The notes below the pieces were generated by a model. That model made no database searches. It worked only from the letters and a program-made list of their open reading frames with translations, and was not told the origin of the DNA. Below, one piece after another: positions 29,672 to 38,137 of a DNA stretch of 47,181 nt. The stretch's first letter is position 1, and every line of letters starts with the position of its first letter. A program made the translations under genes and the position numbers. Origin of the DNA: Nitrosomonas sp. (GTDB lineage: Bacteria > Pseudomonadota > Gammaproteobacteria > Burkholderiales > Nitrosomonadaceae); NCBI GenBank assembly GCA_017984435.1, contig JAGNZK010000021.1, positions 1-47,181 on the forward strand, read 5' to 3'.

Positions 29672-31552
29672 CTAATCTTGCCTGATGTCGTAGGTTCTGC
29701 ATCTATCTCGAAGTGCACACATCAATTCATCATCCAGGGAAAACTCTGCCCGATCTACAGGCTGCGGCTTAATTATCGTCAGGAACTCATGAGGTAAGCG
29801 AGCCTGCGCACTCACTTTTAAGGTATTTATCGGTTCCCGTACTCCATATTTTCTGGAGATCCATCCCAGCGGCAGGTCCTCATTGCCATGATATATCTCA
29901 GGTGTTCCGCCTACTATCCGGATAGACCACCGTGTACTTGCAGGGTTAATGATCAGTCCTTGGTGAATCATCTCGATCTGTGCATCAATATGCCAATGCA
30001 TCTCGAGAGTATGTTCGCCTGTGCCATCTAAACGATCCCAGACTATCCACCCGAACTTAGGATCATATATCAGTGCTCTCCAGTGTATGATTCCGATACT
30101 TGCATAGCCATTATGATTCGCTAAAAGCACAGTCCGTCCATCAAAATCTTCGTGATGCCATACTAATTCTGCATTGTAGGGGCGTATCCAGCCAAATGCG
30201 GTTTGATAATCTTGCAGTGCTTGATCAGAACCATCGACGACAACTGTGTTATGCGCTGCTGTGCCGCGGAAATAATATCTAAAATGCGGATCTCTATCGT
30301 ATAGATGGGTTCCTGGATCAACGAGTAGTGTTTTGCCATCCCAATCCCAGCAAATAGATAAAGCATCGGCATGTCCATGACCAAACCCGGACGCTATGCC
30401 AAGTTTTCCATGATGGAAATGCATATTGCCATGAGCAATACCACCAAAAACCCTTGAGTATCCGGAGACCTCAAAGACTTGCAGACGCTGCATCGGCAAT
30501 CTACGTGCATGACTATTATTCTGCCATGACAATCGGAGATAAGGGGATAACGCATAGCCATCATCACTATCACCCACGGTAGGTAGGTCATCAGGTGCAA
30601 TGGCAAATGCTTGCAAATAAATACTGCCACGAATCCATGCCTGCTCAATAGCATTGGGTACAGACTTGCCATAATGTTTTAACAATGCCGTAACAAGCCC
30701 GCATAGATCGACAATCATTGCCAAATAGCGAAACGATTGCTCGCGATTTCCTCCATCTTGAAGAATCTGAATACTGGCTTCCCGTTCCATATGCTGCAAT
30801 CCGGTTTGTAACCATTCTTTCGAATCCGGTAATTCAGGAAAGAGCACACCTGCGTAGACAAGTCCTGCACATTCTCCGATGGTATGATTGCCAGCATAAG
30901 CATAAAGACAAAGTCTGCGTTGGATAAAATAGGCATGACTGTGTACAAGATACACGAGTCCCTGCCAAGCTTGCTGGCTGACGCCATGATTTCTGACCAT
31001 ATCAAACGCATGGCATATGCTAATGAGTCTGAGTGCACATTCCATGGTGGAAATATAATGAATGCCTCGAAGCCATGGATTTTCATTGATCCATGACAGC
31101 ATGATTCTTTCCATTTTCCGGGTAATGCGATGCTGAGCGCCGGAATCATTGGTCAGATTGCTGATCAACCCGAGAGTAACCAAATTTTGTAATCGAGATC
31201 GCCCCCAAACAAGTTGTATATCTCCCGTTGGATTACCTGGGAGAAAAGAGATGCGTGCAAAGAATTTAAGCGGCCAGAAGCGTCCGGTATCGGGCTCTTT
31301 ATGCCAGGAGAGATCATGTTCGTATCCGGTCGGAATCGCTGCATGTGATGCAACACACAGCCGTCCATTAATTCCAAGACCTTCATAAGACCATGGCAGA
31401 TAGGGAAGACAAGATTGTTTACTACCGCAGAATGTCGTGTGCTCCGGATGGTCGGTTTTTTTGAATGGTAAATAACCCGTGCGCATCCTGAACCACATGC
31501 CGGCAAGCGATGCGCGGCGCACAATGCGATACAATAATTCCTTGAGATTCAT
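29672..31552 (-). CDS. Heparinase II/III family protein
   Basis: A 626-aa protein of the heparinase II/III superfamily: an N-terminal alpha/alpha toroid (about 90-340, with NHTIGECAGLVYAG) and a C-terminal beta-sandwich (about 370-600) that includes the conserved GHGHADALS and FRGTAAHNTVVVDG motifs. Members are polysaccharide lyases or, in polysaccharide clusters, proteins involved in processing uronate-containing chains. No signal peptide is evident at the N-terminus (MNLKELLYRIVRRASLAG), which is unusual for a secreted lyase and fits a cytoplasmic or membrane-associated role. It follows the radical SAM gene on the same strand, 84 bp downstream. Confidence 0.88.
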   Translation of the reverse strand: MNLKELLYRIVRRASLAGMWFRMRTGYLPFKKTDHPEHTTFCGSKQSCLPYLPWSYEGLGINGRLCVASHAAIPTGYEHDLSWHKEPDTGRFWPLKFFARISFLPGNPTGDIQLVWGRSRLQNLVTLGLISNLTNDSGAQHRITRKMERIMLSWINENPWLRGIHYISTMECALRLISICHAFDMVRNHGVSQQAWQGLVYLVHSHAYFIQRRLCLYAYAGNHTIGECAGLVYAGVLFPELPDSKEWLQTGLQHMEREASIQILQDGGNREQSFRYLAMIVDLCGLVTALLKHYGKSVPNAIEQAWIRGSIYLQAFAIAPDDLPTVGDSDDGYALSPYLRLSWQNNSHARRLPMQRLQVFEVSGYSRVFGGIAHGNMHFHHGKLGIASGFGHGHADALSICWDWDGKTLLVDPGTHLYDRDPHFRYYFRGTAAHNTVVVDGSDQALQDYQTAFGWIRPYNAELVWHHEDFDGRTVLLANHNGYASIGIIHWRALIYDPKFGWIVWDRLDGTGEHTLEMHWHIDAQIEMIHQGLIINPASTRWSIRIVGGTPEIYHGNEDLPLGWISRKYGVREPINTLKVSAQARLPHEFLTIIKPQPVDRAEFSLDDELMCALRDRCRTYDIRQD

Positions 31553-31636
31553 CGCTTATGCATGCTGAATAATTGACTATTCTTACTGCTTGTTTGTATT
31601 GCGTGCTGTCGTTATCCTATTGAATCTGCTCAGTAG

Positions 31637-32827
31637 TTATAACTCACCCATGATTTCACGTTTTATTTCATTGCTAGCCCATGGCAATGAATTATTGCTA
31701 CCAATCGTCAGCTCACGTTTTTTGGGCAGCTCACCCGGTTTACGAATTCTCGCGGCATTCATAATCCATGCCGGATTACGTATCTTACTGCCGGGTATAG
31801 GAATCACCTCTTTTTCACCATAAACATCGTGATAGTGTTTATAAATGTAATCGCATACGTTTTCATACGCACATTGTTTACAAGACTTTGTCTTAATTCG
31901 ATCCTTTATGACATAGAAGCGACTTATTCCCGCGGCACACACAGCTCTCAATCCATGTCTGATAGCAAAAGCGAGGTAGGGTATGCGCAGAATACCGAGC
32001 AACATACAGAGCCAGGATATTAACCCGCCTTTTCTGATTCTGAAACTGGCGAAATTATCCCATTCGTCCGGATCGAAGGTCATCTGATCCAGGTTTGTTA
32101 CATATTTTTCATACCCCGGAAGAAAACAAAAAGGCATATATCTTACGTTGAAATGCGGCAATTCAGCTTCGCACGATTTGATGGCATTCATGATTTCTCT
32201 GCCCGCATCCGCATAGTTAACATATACATCTTTGACGATATCAATGTTCTTTGCCTGGAGTACAGGATTGAACATCACAAAGTTAATATTATCGACATTC
32301 TTGTGAATGAGCAGCTGCAGAACTTGAGTGAGATGCCTATAATTCGACTTACAGACAACGGTGTTTGTGCGCACACGTAACCCAAATTCGTTGGCGTGAT
32401 CTATCGCTTCCATAATATGCTGAAAGCTTCGCGGTACTTTTGTCAGGTCGTCATGCGTATGGGCATCATGACCATGGATGCTGAACAGGATATCATCGAT
32501 ACCCGCATCGACGAGGCTGGCAATATAATCACGCTTGGACAACCGGATACCATTTGTAATGATACAAATAATCGAAAAGCCAAGCGTTTTTTTGGCATAT
32601 GAGATCAATTCAGGTAAATCATTGCGCAACGTAACTTCTCCGCCGGTAAACTCAATCTCTTCTATACCAAGCTTCTTGGCTTGTATGAGTTGCTTCTTCG
32701 CCTCTTCGGTTGTCAGCGTATTTTCATTTGACTTCGTTACGACAGAGTCATAGTAGTAACAGAAAGGACATTTAGCATTGCACGCATACCCCAGATTAAT
32801 TTCGACTTTTTTTGTATAGTTCAGCAT
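31637..32827 (-). CDS. Radical SAM/SPASM-type protein
   Basis: A 396-aa radical SAM enzyme. The 4Fe-4S motif is at C16-N-A-K-C20-P-F-C23 (NLGYACNAKCPFCYYYDS), followed by the GGEVTLR motif (here FTGGEVTLRNDLPEL) and the SAM-binding strands of the partial TIM barrel (IICIITNGI, DILFSIHGHDAHTHDDLTK). A Cys-rich C-terminal segment (SCKQCAYENVCDYIYKHY) suggests an auxiliary SPASM/Twitch-like cluster. Substrate unknown; lying upstream of the heparinase-family gene on one strand in a polysaccharide region it may modify a sugar or a peptide on the cell surface. Confidence 0.85.
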   Translation of the reverse strand: MLNYTKKVEINLGYACNAKCPFCYYYDSVVTKSNENTLTTEEAKKQLIQAKKLGIEEIEFTGGEVTLRNDLPELISYAKKTLGFSIICIITNGIRLSKRDYIASLVDAGIDDILFSIHGHDAHTHDDLTKVPRSFQHIMEAIDHANEFGLRVRTNTVVCKSNYRHLTQVLQLLIHKNVDNINFVMFNPVLQAKNIDIVKDVYVNYADAGREIMNAIKSCEAELPHFNVRYMPFCFLPGYEKYVTNLDQMTFDPDEWDNFASFRIRKGGLISWLCMLLGILRIPYLAFAIRHGLRAVCAAGISRFYVIKDRIKTKSCKQCAYENVCDYIYKHYHDVYGEKEVIPIPGSKIRNPAWIMNAARIRKPGELPKKRELTIGSNNSLPWASNEIKREIMGEL

Positions 32828-33044
32828 GGCGGGTTATTCTCTTTTTTAAATGCAAATTGTTCCAACAGGCATATGGATGATTACTGAATTTTGAGAATCC
32901 TTTTTGTCGTCAGTTTACCTCAGATATCTCTTAGGTCGCTAAGATGAGTGTACTGGAAACTGGATGCGTTGCTAAATACATTGCGAATATCGCTGAATAT
33001 TGAATGCAAGAAGATATTTTATTGAATTAATCAAAGGAGCCTTT

Positions 33045-34022
33045 ATGACCGCATTGGTCCGATGGGGTATATTGAGTGCTGGGCGAATTGCCGATCACTT
33101 TGCCGGTGATCTCAAAAAAACTCCCGGCGCGAAGGTAGTTGCTGTGGCTGCGAGATCGGCTCAGCGGGCGACAGCCTTCGCTACAAAACATAGTATTCCC
33201 CGCGCGTATGGTTCATACGAAGAACTGGCTAAAGACCCGGATATCGATGTTATCTATATTGGAACAACGCATAATTTTCACAAAGCGCATACATTGTTAT
33301 GCCTTGAAAACGGTAAACATGTGCTGTGTGAAAAACCATTTGCACTCAATGCGGTAGAGGCTCGTCAGATGATTGCCTGTGCCCATGAGAAAAAACTTTT
33401 TCTCATGGAAGCCATGTGGTCGAGATTTAATCCAGTCTATATGCAAGCCATGCGATGGGTCAATGATGGATTGATCGGAGAGGTTCGAATGCTCAAAGCC
33501 GATTTTGGGTTCAGGGCACCCTGGGAACCCGAGCGTAGACTGCTTAATCCAGCGCTTGGCGGTGGATCGATCCTGGATGTCGGTATTTATCCGATTGCAC
33601 TGGCATCACACTTATTTGGTTTACAGCCATCTCACATTCAGGCGCTTGCATTTTTAGGCACAACCGGTGTCGACGAACAGGCGGGTATAATTTTAAAATA
33701 TACGCATGGCCAACAACTTGCTTTGCTCTCAAGTGCCGTTCGTACACGCATTCCGAATAACGCTTTGATTATCGGCACCGAAGGAATGGTTTGGATGCCC
33801 ATGTTCTGGCGTGCCCGGCTGGCGCTGCTTTGGCGCCCGAAAAAATTGCCTCGGATCACTTGGGGCAGGGCGGGATATCAATTTGAAGCAACTGAAGTAG
33901 GTCAATGTATCCGAGAGAAAAGAATGGAAAGCACTGTGATTCCTCTTGACGAGTCTCTAGCGCTGATGGAAACAATGGACCAGATAAGGGAAAAAATCGG
34001 TCTGAAATATCCAGAGGAATAA
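33045..34022 (+). CDS. Gfo/Idh/MocA family oxidoreductase
   Basis: A 325-aa NAD(P)-dependent oxidoreductase with an N-terminal Rossmann fold (RWGILSAGRIADHF) and the family EKP motif (LCEKPFALNAVEAR), followed by the C-terminal alpha/beta substrate domain (GGGSILDVGIYPIALASHLFG). ATG 33045 was chosen because AAAGGAG lies 7 nt upstream; the frame is open from 33000. Members act on sugars, nucleotide-sugars or inositols; also trans-dihydrodiol dehydrogenase-like proteins. Divergent from the radical SAM gene, with a 217-bp gap. Confidence 0.92.
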   Translation: MTALVRWGILSAGRIADHFAGDLKKTPGAKVVAVAARSAQRATAFATKHSIPRAYGSYEELAKDPDIDVIYIGTTHNFHKAHTLLCLENGKHVLCEKPFALNAVEARQMIACAHEKKLFLMEAMWSRFNPVYMQAMRWVNDGLIGEVRMLKADFGFRAPWEPERRLLNPALGGGSILDVGIYPIALASHLFGLQPSHIQALAFLGTTGVDEQAGIILKYTHGQQLALLSSAVRTRIPNNALIIGTEGMVWMPMFWRARLALLWRPKKLPRITWGRAGYQFEATEVGQCIREKRMESTVIPLDESLALMETMDQIREKIGLKYPEE

Positions 34023-34303
34023 ATAACATAAGGATCTTAGGAAGTTAAAGCGGTTTTGAACGTATTAATTTAAGAGTTTTCCTGATAAATTCTGATGTTC
34101 TTATTTGCTCCGAAGTGAGTGCATTCAACATCAAAATTATTTGATATATTCACATTGGAGTAATTAGCTATCTACTGGTATACTTCCGGCACTCTTTATG
34201 GCTTTACCTTATAAAGTAAGAAATCCGGGTTTAAGTTGTTAAGTATGGTATCTATTTTCTGGCCAGCAATTGAACTGACAGACTGGTTATGGGGTGATAG
34301 ATA
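34023..34303. other. Intergenic region upstream of ffs
   Basis: No gene recognised on either strand. Short inverted repeats occur but none looks like a strong terminator for the oxidoreductase gene. Confidence 0.4.
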
Positions 34304-34331
34304 TTACATTAATACAAAATAGATTTATAAA
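34304..34331 (+). promoter_or_regulatory. Sigma-70 promoter of ffs
   Basis: TTACAT (34304-34309) and TATAAA (34326-34331) are separated by 16 bp, and the expected transcription start falls about 7 nt downstream at the predicted 5' end of the 4.5S RNA (34338). The position makes this a credible stable-RNA promoter. Confidence 0.55.
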
Positions 34332-34337
34332 TTTTTA

Positions 34338-34438
34338 TGGCGGGCCTCCCCGCATTGCAAGATGGTGAATCTGGTCAGGTCCGGAAGGAAGCAGCCACAG
34401 CTATTTATTGCGAGTGCCGGGGGTCGGGCTCGCCACCC
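34338..34438 (+). ncRNA. ffs: Signal recognition particle 4.5S RNA
   Basis: The conserved SRP apical domain is plain: GGTCAGGTCCGGAAGGAAGC with the tetraloop and the symmetric and asymmetric internal loops that bind Ffh, followed by AGCCAC. The flanks pair: GGCGGGC at the 5' end with GCTCGCC at the 3' end, and CCCCGCA with TGCCGGGG along the rod. About 101 nt, the usual bacterial small form. Location just before dnaX is common in beta-proteobacteria. Ends are estimated from the base pairing. Confidence 0.95.
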
Positions 34439-34518
34439 CAACAATATTGGGATCTGTTTTTCCGGACTACTCACTGGCCTAATAGAATCTAATTCGCTCT
34501 TCAATCCAATCAAAAAAC

Positions 34519-36123
34519 GTGTCTCAAACACAAGCCCTTGCGCGTAAGTGGCGCCCAAGAAATTTCTCAGAATTAACTGGACAGGAACATGTGGTCAGGG
34601 CATTGACTAATGCACTTGAACAAAACAGACTGCATCATGCCTATTTGCTAACCGGTACGCGTGGTGTGGGCAAAACAACCATTGCCCGTATCCTGGCTAA
34701 GTCACTCAACTGTGAAACAGGGGTAACTGCAACGCCATGTGGTACTTGCTCGGCATGTCTACAGATTGATGCGGGGAGTTTTATCGATCTCACTGAATTG
34801 GATGCGGCCTCAAACACGCAAGTCGATAACATGCGTGAGCTGTTGGAGAATACGCTTTACGCACCCACCAGTGCCCGCTACAAAATTTACATCATTGATG
34901 AAGTTCACATGCTTTCCAAATCGGCTTTCAATGCCATGTTGAAAACATTGGAAGAACCTCCGGCGCATGTCAAATTCGTGTTGGCAACAACAGATCCGCA
35001 GAAAATACCGATCACGGTTTTATCCCGCTGTCTGCAATTCAATCTAAAACAAATTCCGCAAACACAAATTGCCGATCATCTTAAAAAGATATTGGCACAA
35101 GAAAAAATTCCGTGTGATACGCTATCCATGCAATTAATTGCCCGTGCCGCGCAAGGCAGCATGCGCGATGCCTTAAGCTTGCTGGATCAAGCCATTGCCT
35201 TCGGCGAGGGGAAAATTGAGGAAGCAGTTGTACGGAATATGCTGGGTATCATTGATCAGAGCTATCTTTTCAATCTGCTGGAAGCATTGGCGCTGAAAAA
35301 TGGTGTAATGCTATTGTCATTAGCGGATGAAATGGAAGCACAGTGTCTTTCGTTTGATACCGCTTTACAAGATATCGCGACTTTATTGCATCGTATCGCA
35401 TTGGCACAAACTGTTCCACAGGCGATCAATGAGGATTTACCCGAATACACGCGTATTTTTGCATTAGCGAAGACTTTTAATCCCGATGATATTCAGTTGT
35501 TTTATCAGATTTCATTGCACGGACGCAGTGATCTAAGCCTGGCACCCGATGAATACGCTGGTTTTACCATGACGCTGATGCGCATGCTGACGTTCATGCC
35601 GAATGATCATGCTGCAGATCATCAACCGCAGCCAATTTCATCAATTGACAGTAAATCATGCGGAAAAACGGATAACAAACAACAAATAGAATCAAAGCAG
35701 GCTGCGCAGCATTCGACGCAGACTATGAATAATGATTCATCGAATCTTGATTGGCCGCAATTAATCCAGCAATTAAAGCTGACAGGAATGGCCAAAATGT
35801 TAGCGCAACACAGCGAAGCTAAAATACTTTCAGCAGAAAAGATAGAATTGTATGTGCCCGATGTACATAAGCATCTGTTGGAGAAAAAATATCAGGATAA
35901 GATCCGGGAAGCACTGAATATTTACTTTAACAAGCCTATCACGCTCAATTTTTCTGTTGGCAGTATCACAGGACTGACGCCTGTGGCACTGCAACAACGT
36001 ACTGAAGAAAAAAAGCAGGCAAACGCCATTGCAGCGATTGAGAAAGATCCGATCGTACAAGAACTCATTGAACAATTTGACGCAAAATTAATCGTCTCTT
36101 CAATTAAACCAATTCAAAAATAA
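34519..36123 (+). CDS. dnaX: DNA polymerase III subunit tau (gamma/tau)
   Basis: Clamp-loader ATPase subunit that also couples the polymerase to the helicase. The 534-aa product starts with GTG ([19 protein letters not shown], standard). Walker A GTRGVGKT is at 46-53; the zinc ligands C65, C74, C77, C80 and the sensor/Walker B region [23 protein letters not shown] follow. Domain III ends near 370; a Gln- and Ser-rich linker (about 375-410) leads to the tau-specific C-terminal domain. It is relatively short for tau (E. coli 643). An A-AAA-AAG heptamer occurs in frame at 36009-36015 but too late to make a gamma-sized product. It precedes ybaB by 14 bp. Confidence 0.96.
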   Translation: MSQTQALARKWRPRNFSELTGQEHVVRALTNALEQNRLHHAYLLTGTRGVGKTTIARILAKSLNCETGVTATPCGTCSACLQIDAGSFIDLTELDAASNTQVDNMRELLENTLYAPTSARYKIYIIDEVHMLSKSAFNAMLKTLEEPPAHVKFVLATTDPQKIPITVLSRCLQFNLKQIPQTQIADHLKKILAQEKIPCDTLSMQLIARAAQGSMRDALSLLDQAIAFGEGKIEEAVVRNMLGIIDQSYLFNLLEALALKNGVMLLSLADEMEAQCLSFDTALQDIATLLHRIALAQTVPQAINEDLPEYTRIFALAKTFNPDDIQLFYQISLHGRSDLSLAPDEYAGFTMTLMRMLTFMPNDHAADHQPQPISSIDSKSCGKTDNKQQIESKQAAQHSTQTMNNDSSNLDWPQLIQQLKLTGMAKMLAQHSEAKILSAEKIELYVPDVHKHLLEKKYQDKIREALNIYFNKPITLNFSVGSITGLTPVALQQRTEEKKQANAIAAIEKDPIVQELIEQFDAKLIVSSIKPIQK

Positions 36124-36137
36124 AGGAGGTAACAAAA

Positions 36138-36461
36138 ATGAGAGGTAATCTGGGAAACATGATGAAGCAAGCGCAAATGATGCAGGAAAATATGCAGAAA
36201 ATGCAGGAGAATCTATCCGCTATCGAAGTGGAAGGCCAGTCAGGAGCGGGTATGGTTAAGATTGTGATGACCTGTCGGCATGATGTTAAAAGGATCAGTA
36301 TTGATGACAGTCTTATAGGTGACGACAAGGAAATGCTGGAAGATCTCATCGCAGCTGCTTTTAACGATGCTGTGCGCCGTGTGGAATCCACCACTCAGGA
36401 AAAGATGGCAGAACTTACCAGTGGTTTAGGTTTACCCCCTGGATTCAAGTTGCCTTTTTAA
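36138..36461 (+). CDS. YbaB/EbfC family nucleoid-associated protein
   Basis: A 107-aa DNA-binding protein of the YbaB/EbfC family: N-terminal coiled-coil-like helix ([18 protein letters not shown]), central strands ([19 protein letters not shown]) and the C-terminal [26 protein letters not shown] tail (the LPPG segment is family-typical). A perfect AAAGGAGG ribosome binding site precedes it. It normally stands in dnaX-ybaB-recR; here the next recognisable sequence is an IS3 remnant about 90 bp on, and recR is absent from the window. Confidence 0.95.
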   Translation: MRGNLGNMMKQAQMMQENMQKMQENLSAIEVEGQSGAGMVKIVMTCRHDVKRISIDDSLIGDDKEMLEDLIAAAFNDAVRRVESTTQEKMAELTSGLGLPPGFKLPF

Positions 36462-36552
36462 TCTCTTCAAAGCTCAATTGTAGTAGTTCAGACTTGACCT
36501 GACAGTAAGGTCTTGCCAAAGGGTGGGATTACCCGGTTTGATAGAGGTGTGA

Positions 36553-36847
36553 TGTGGTCCAATAGATCCGGACACTCCAGTTAAGAGAAAATAGTCTTAA
36601 TTGGAGGAAGAAATGGAATCAAGGAAACAATATACAAAGGAATTCAAACTGGATGCAATTAGCTTGATACTGGATCAGGGATTAACGATAGCAGAAGCTG
36701 CTAGAAGCCTGGAAATCAGGGCAAACATGCTTGGGCGATGAGTCAGGGAGAGCCAGGCGGATACTAATGCTTGAGCGGCAAATATTAAAGGAGGCGGCGG
36801 TCTTTTTCGCGAAAGAAACGAAGTGAAGTATTCGTATCAACCAACGC
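36553..36847 (+). pseudogene. Degenerate IS3-family orfA with left inverted repeat
   Basis: A terminal-repeat-like sequence TGTGGTCCAATAGATCCGGA begins at 36553. An orfA start follows at ATG 36613 (after GGAGG): the reading MESRKQYTKEFKLDAISL then EAARSLEIRANMLGR is the IS3 orfA helix-turn-helix, but it hits TGA at 36739-36741. The leucine-zipper part is mostly deleted, and its end (RQILKEAAVFFAKETK, stop at 36824-36826) is found in another frame. The first codons of orfB (KYSYQ) follow and are cut by the IS256 remnant. Clearly non-functional. Confidence 0.85.
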
Positions 36848-36958
36848 TTTGGTGAGTTGCTTGAGAAGACCATGCTCACCAATTAAGTCTTCCGGTTTTT
36901 TATAATCAGCCAACAGGCTATCAATTAGGCCGGTCGGCAGGGGTTTGGGTGTGGCCAT
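36785..36958 (-). pseudogene. Truncated IS256-family transposase N-terminus
   Basis: A 57-codon frame that starts at ATG 36958 after AGGAG. The residues PTGLIDSLLADYKKPEDLIG and then GLLKQLTKALV are the usual IS256-family (Mutator-like) N-terminus. After LTKALV it runs into the IS3 remnant on the opposite strand (DTNTSL onward is not transposase) and stops at 36785. Only the first forty or so residues of a roughly 400-aa transposase remain. Confidence 0.85.
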
Positions 36959-37025
36959 TTTTACTCCTAAAGTTTATAAGCAGTTTCCTGCTAAATGACC
37001 ATTTACACAAAATTATTTACACCCT
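36848..37025 (-). mobile_element. IS256-family remnant with one terminal repeat
   Basis: From the junction with the IS3 remnant to the outer end near 37025. The sequence GAGGGTGTAAATAATTTTGT on the minus strand, just upstream of the truncated transposase gene, is the typical IS256-family terminal inverted repeat. The other end is missing, so the element is dead. Confidence 0.75.
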
Positions 37026-37134
37026 CTAATTCGTTACTAGTTAATTATATGTTTTATAATTATAATTGCAGTAATTAAAAGAAGATGCGTATTAAATATT
37101 ACTAGTAATAGTTGATGATTTTACATGTCATGTT

Positions 37135-37302
37135 CTATTGGAACGTACCATCCTTTTTGGCTTTTTTGATTTTTTCAATGACATTCCAGTTTTTTATATA
37201 ACTTTCTTTATAATTTTCTCTAATTCGTGGAGCATTAATATTCATCCACTTATCTATGTCTTCATAGGTTACTGAAATTTCACCAAATAAATCCTCATTC
37301 AT
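37135..37302 (-). CDS. Small hypothetical protein (55 aa)
   Basis: A 55-aa frame starting at ATG 37302 with an AGGA element about 12 nt upstream. The product begins MNEDLFGEISVTYEDIDKW and ends in a basic stretch (IEKIKKAKKDGTFQ), with normal-looking amino-acid composition. No family recognised. It lies between the IS256 remnant and the left prophage attachment site, so it belongs to the flanking accessory DNA and not to the phage. Confidence 0.5.
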   Translation of the reverse strand: MNEDLFGEISVTYEDIDKWMNINAPRIRENYKESYIKNWNVIEKIKKAKKDGTFQ

Positions 37303-37430
37303 CTAATTTTTTCCTAAAAAAAAGCACGCAAGTGCGGCTCGTTTTAATCATTACGGCTAAATTACGCCAATACTAAATAGTAATTCTGTAGTAACAATTT
37401 GTTTATTAATGCTTTAATAGAAAAAATGCA
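37303..37430. other. AT-rich flank before the prophage
   Basis: No gene seen between the small hypothetical gene and the left attachment site. It is very AT-rich and carries the leftward gene's promoter region. Confidence 0.4.
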
Positions 37431-37458
37431 ATTGCTAATAATTTGTATTATGTTAAAT
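37431..37458 (+). repeat. Left prophage attachment site, dif-like
   Basis: The 28-mer has the XerC-arm/centre/XerD-arm layout of dif: ATTGCTAATAA, TTTGTA, TTATGTTAAAT. The XerD arm is identical to that of E. coli dif (11/11), the XerC arm matches 7/11 and the centre 4/6. The stretch AATTTGTATTATGT is repeated exactly in the right site 8057 bp away. Identification as an XerCD site is by comparison with the remembered E. coli sequence. Confidence 0.75.
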
Positions 37459-37598
37459 TAAACCGCAGAAATAAATTTCGCAGAAAATATGATAAATTTT
37501 CTCAATTTCTCGATCAGCTAATCAATGGGTGTGAAAATACTCGTCTAAGTCTTTAGATCCCTTTTTCTGTAACATAAATCCAAGATACCCTCATATCC

Positions 37599-37634
37599 GA
37601 CAAGCAATAACAACTTCTGAGTTGGTTGCTTGTC
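37599..37634. other. Hairpin near the left attachment site
   Basis: GACAAGCAA pairs with TTGCTTGTC (9 bp), with a further inner CAAC/GTTG pairing around TTCTGA. There is no T-run in either direction, so it is not an ordinary terminator. In filamentous phages the intergenic region near attP commonly carries hairpins for packaging or complementary-strand initiation; that role is possible here. Confidence 0.4.
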
Positions 37635-37708
37635 TTGGTTCTGTTAGTTAAATTGCAATCAATAAAAATTTGTAAAGATAACGATCTTGCTTTTAGATTG
37701 AGAAAAAA

Positions 37709-38137
37709 ATGAACGATCTAATTTATGGCATCAACATAGAAGAAATAGAGCAAATCACGGGAGAAGATCCAAAAGTTATAAAGAAGTGGAAAAAAGGAAC
37801 CAAAGAAATACCGGAATCTGCAATTAGGCTCTTAAGGCTATATCTCAATGGTGATGCGAGTGCTTTACTTGGAGATCAATGGAAAGGTTACCGCTTCATG
37901 GGCAATTTGATATTTGTACCTGAATGGAGGAATGGTTTTACTCCGGATGAAATAAGAGCTTTTTTTTGGAATGCTCAGCAAATTTCAAGCTTAAAGAATG
38001 AAATTGCTGTGTTAAAACAAGAGCTAGAAAGACGTAACAATGATATTGATCTTCTTGAAGTTAAGGCAGATTTCTATAGACGCCAACTGATACTTGAAAG
38101 CAAATTTGGCCTTATTTTACAGAGAACGTTTTCTTAA
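37709..38137 (+). CDS. DUF3653-type phage protein
   Basis: A 142-aa protein. The N-terminal 50 residues look like an HTH region (IEEIEQITGEDPKVIKKWKK), followed by the W-x-G-x(5)-L-x(2)-P layout of DUF3653 phage proteins (QWKGYRFMGNLIFVPEW, FTPDEIRAFF) and a C-terminal coiled coil (about 95-130). Such proteins occur in Vibrio VSK-type filamentous phages. It reads in the same direction as the repressor, from which it would lie downstream in the circular phage. Its stop overlaps the last bases of the convergent 411-aa gene by 4 nt. A regulatory role is likely but unproven. Confidence 0.7.
   Translation: MNDLIYGINIEEIEQITGEDPKVIKKWKKGTKEIPESAIRLLRLYLNGDASALLGDQWKGYRFMGNLIFVPEWRNGFTPDEIRAFFWNAQQISSLKNEIAVLKQELERRNNDIDLLEVKADFYRRQLILESKFGLILQRTFS

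Noticed and set aside
30715-31149. 144-codon ORF within the heparinase-family gene
   Set aside because: Same strand, other frame, inside a well-supported coding region.
36009-36015. dnaX slippery heptamer A-AAA-AAG, as used for gamma in E. coli
   Set aside because: It is in the correct phase, but a -1 shift would stop at 36039-36041 and give about 507 of 534 residues, not a gamma form lacking the tau domains. No stimulating stem-loop was evident.
36682-36882. 66-codon minus-strand ORF across the IS3 remnant
   Set aside because: It is antisense to orfA and in a different frame from the IS256 transposase piece; a shadow.
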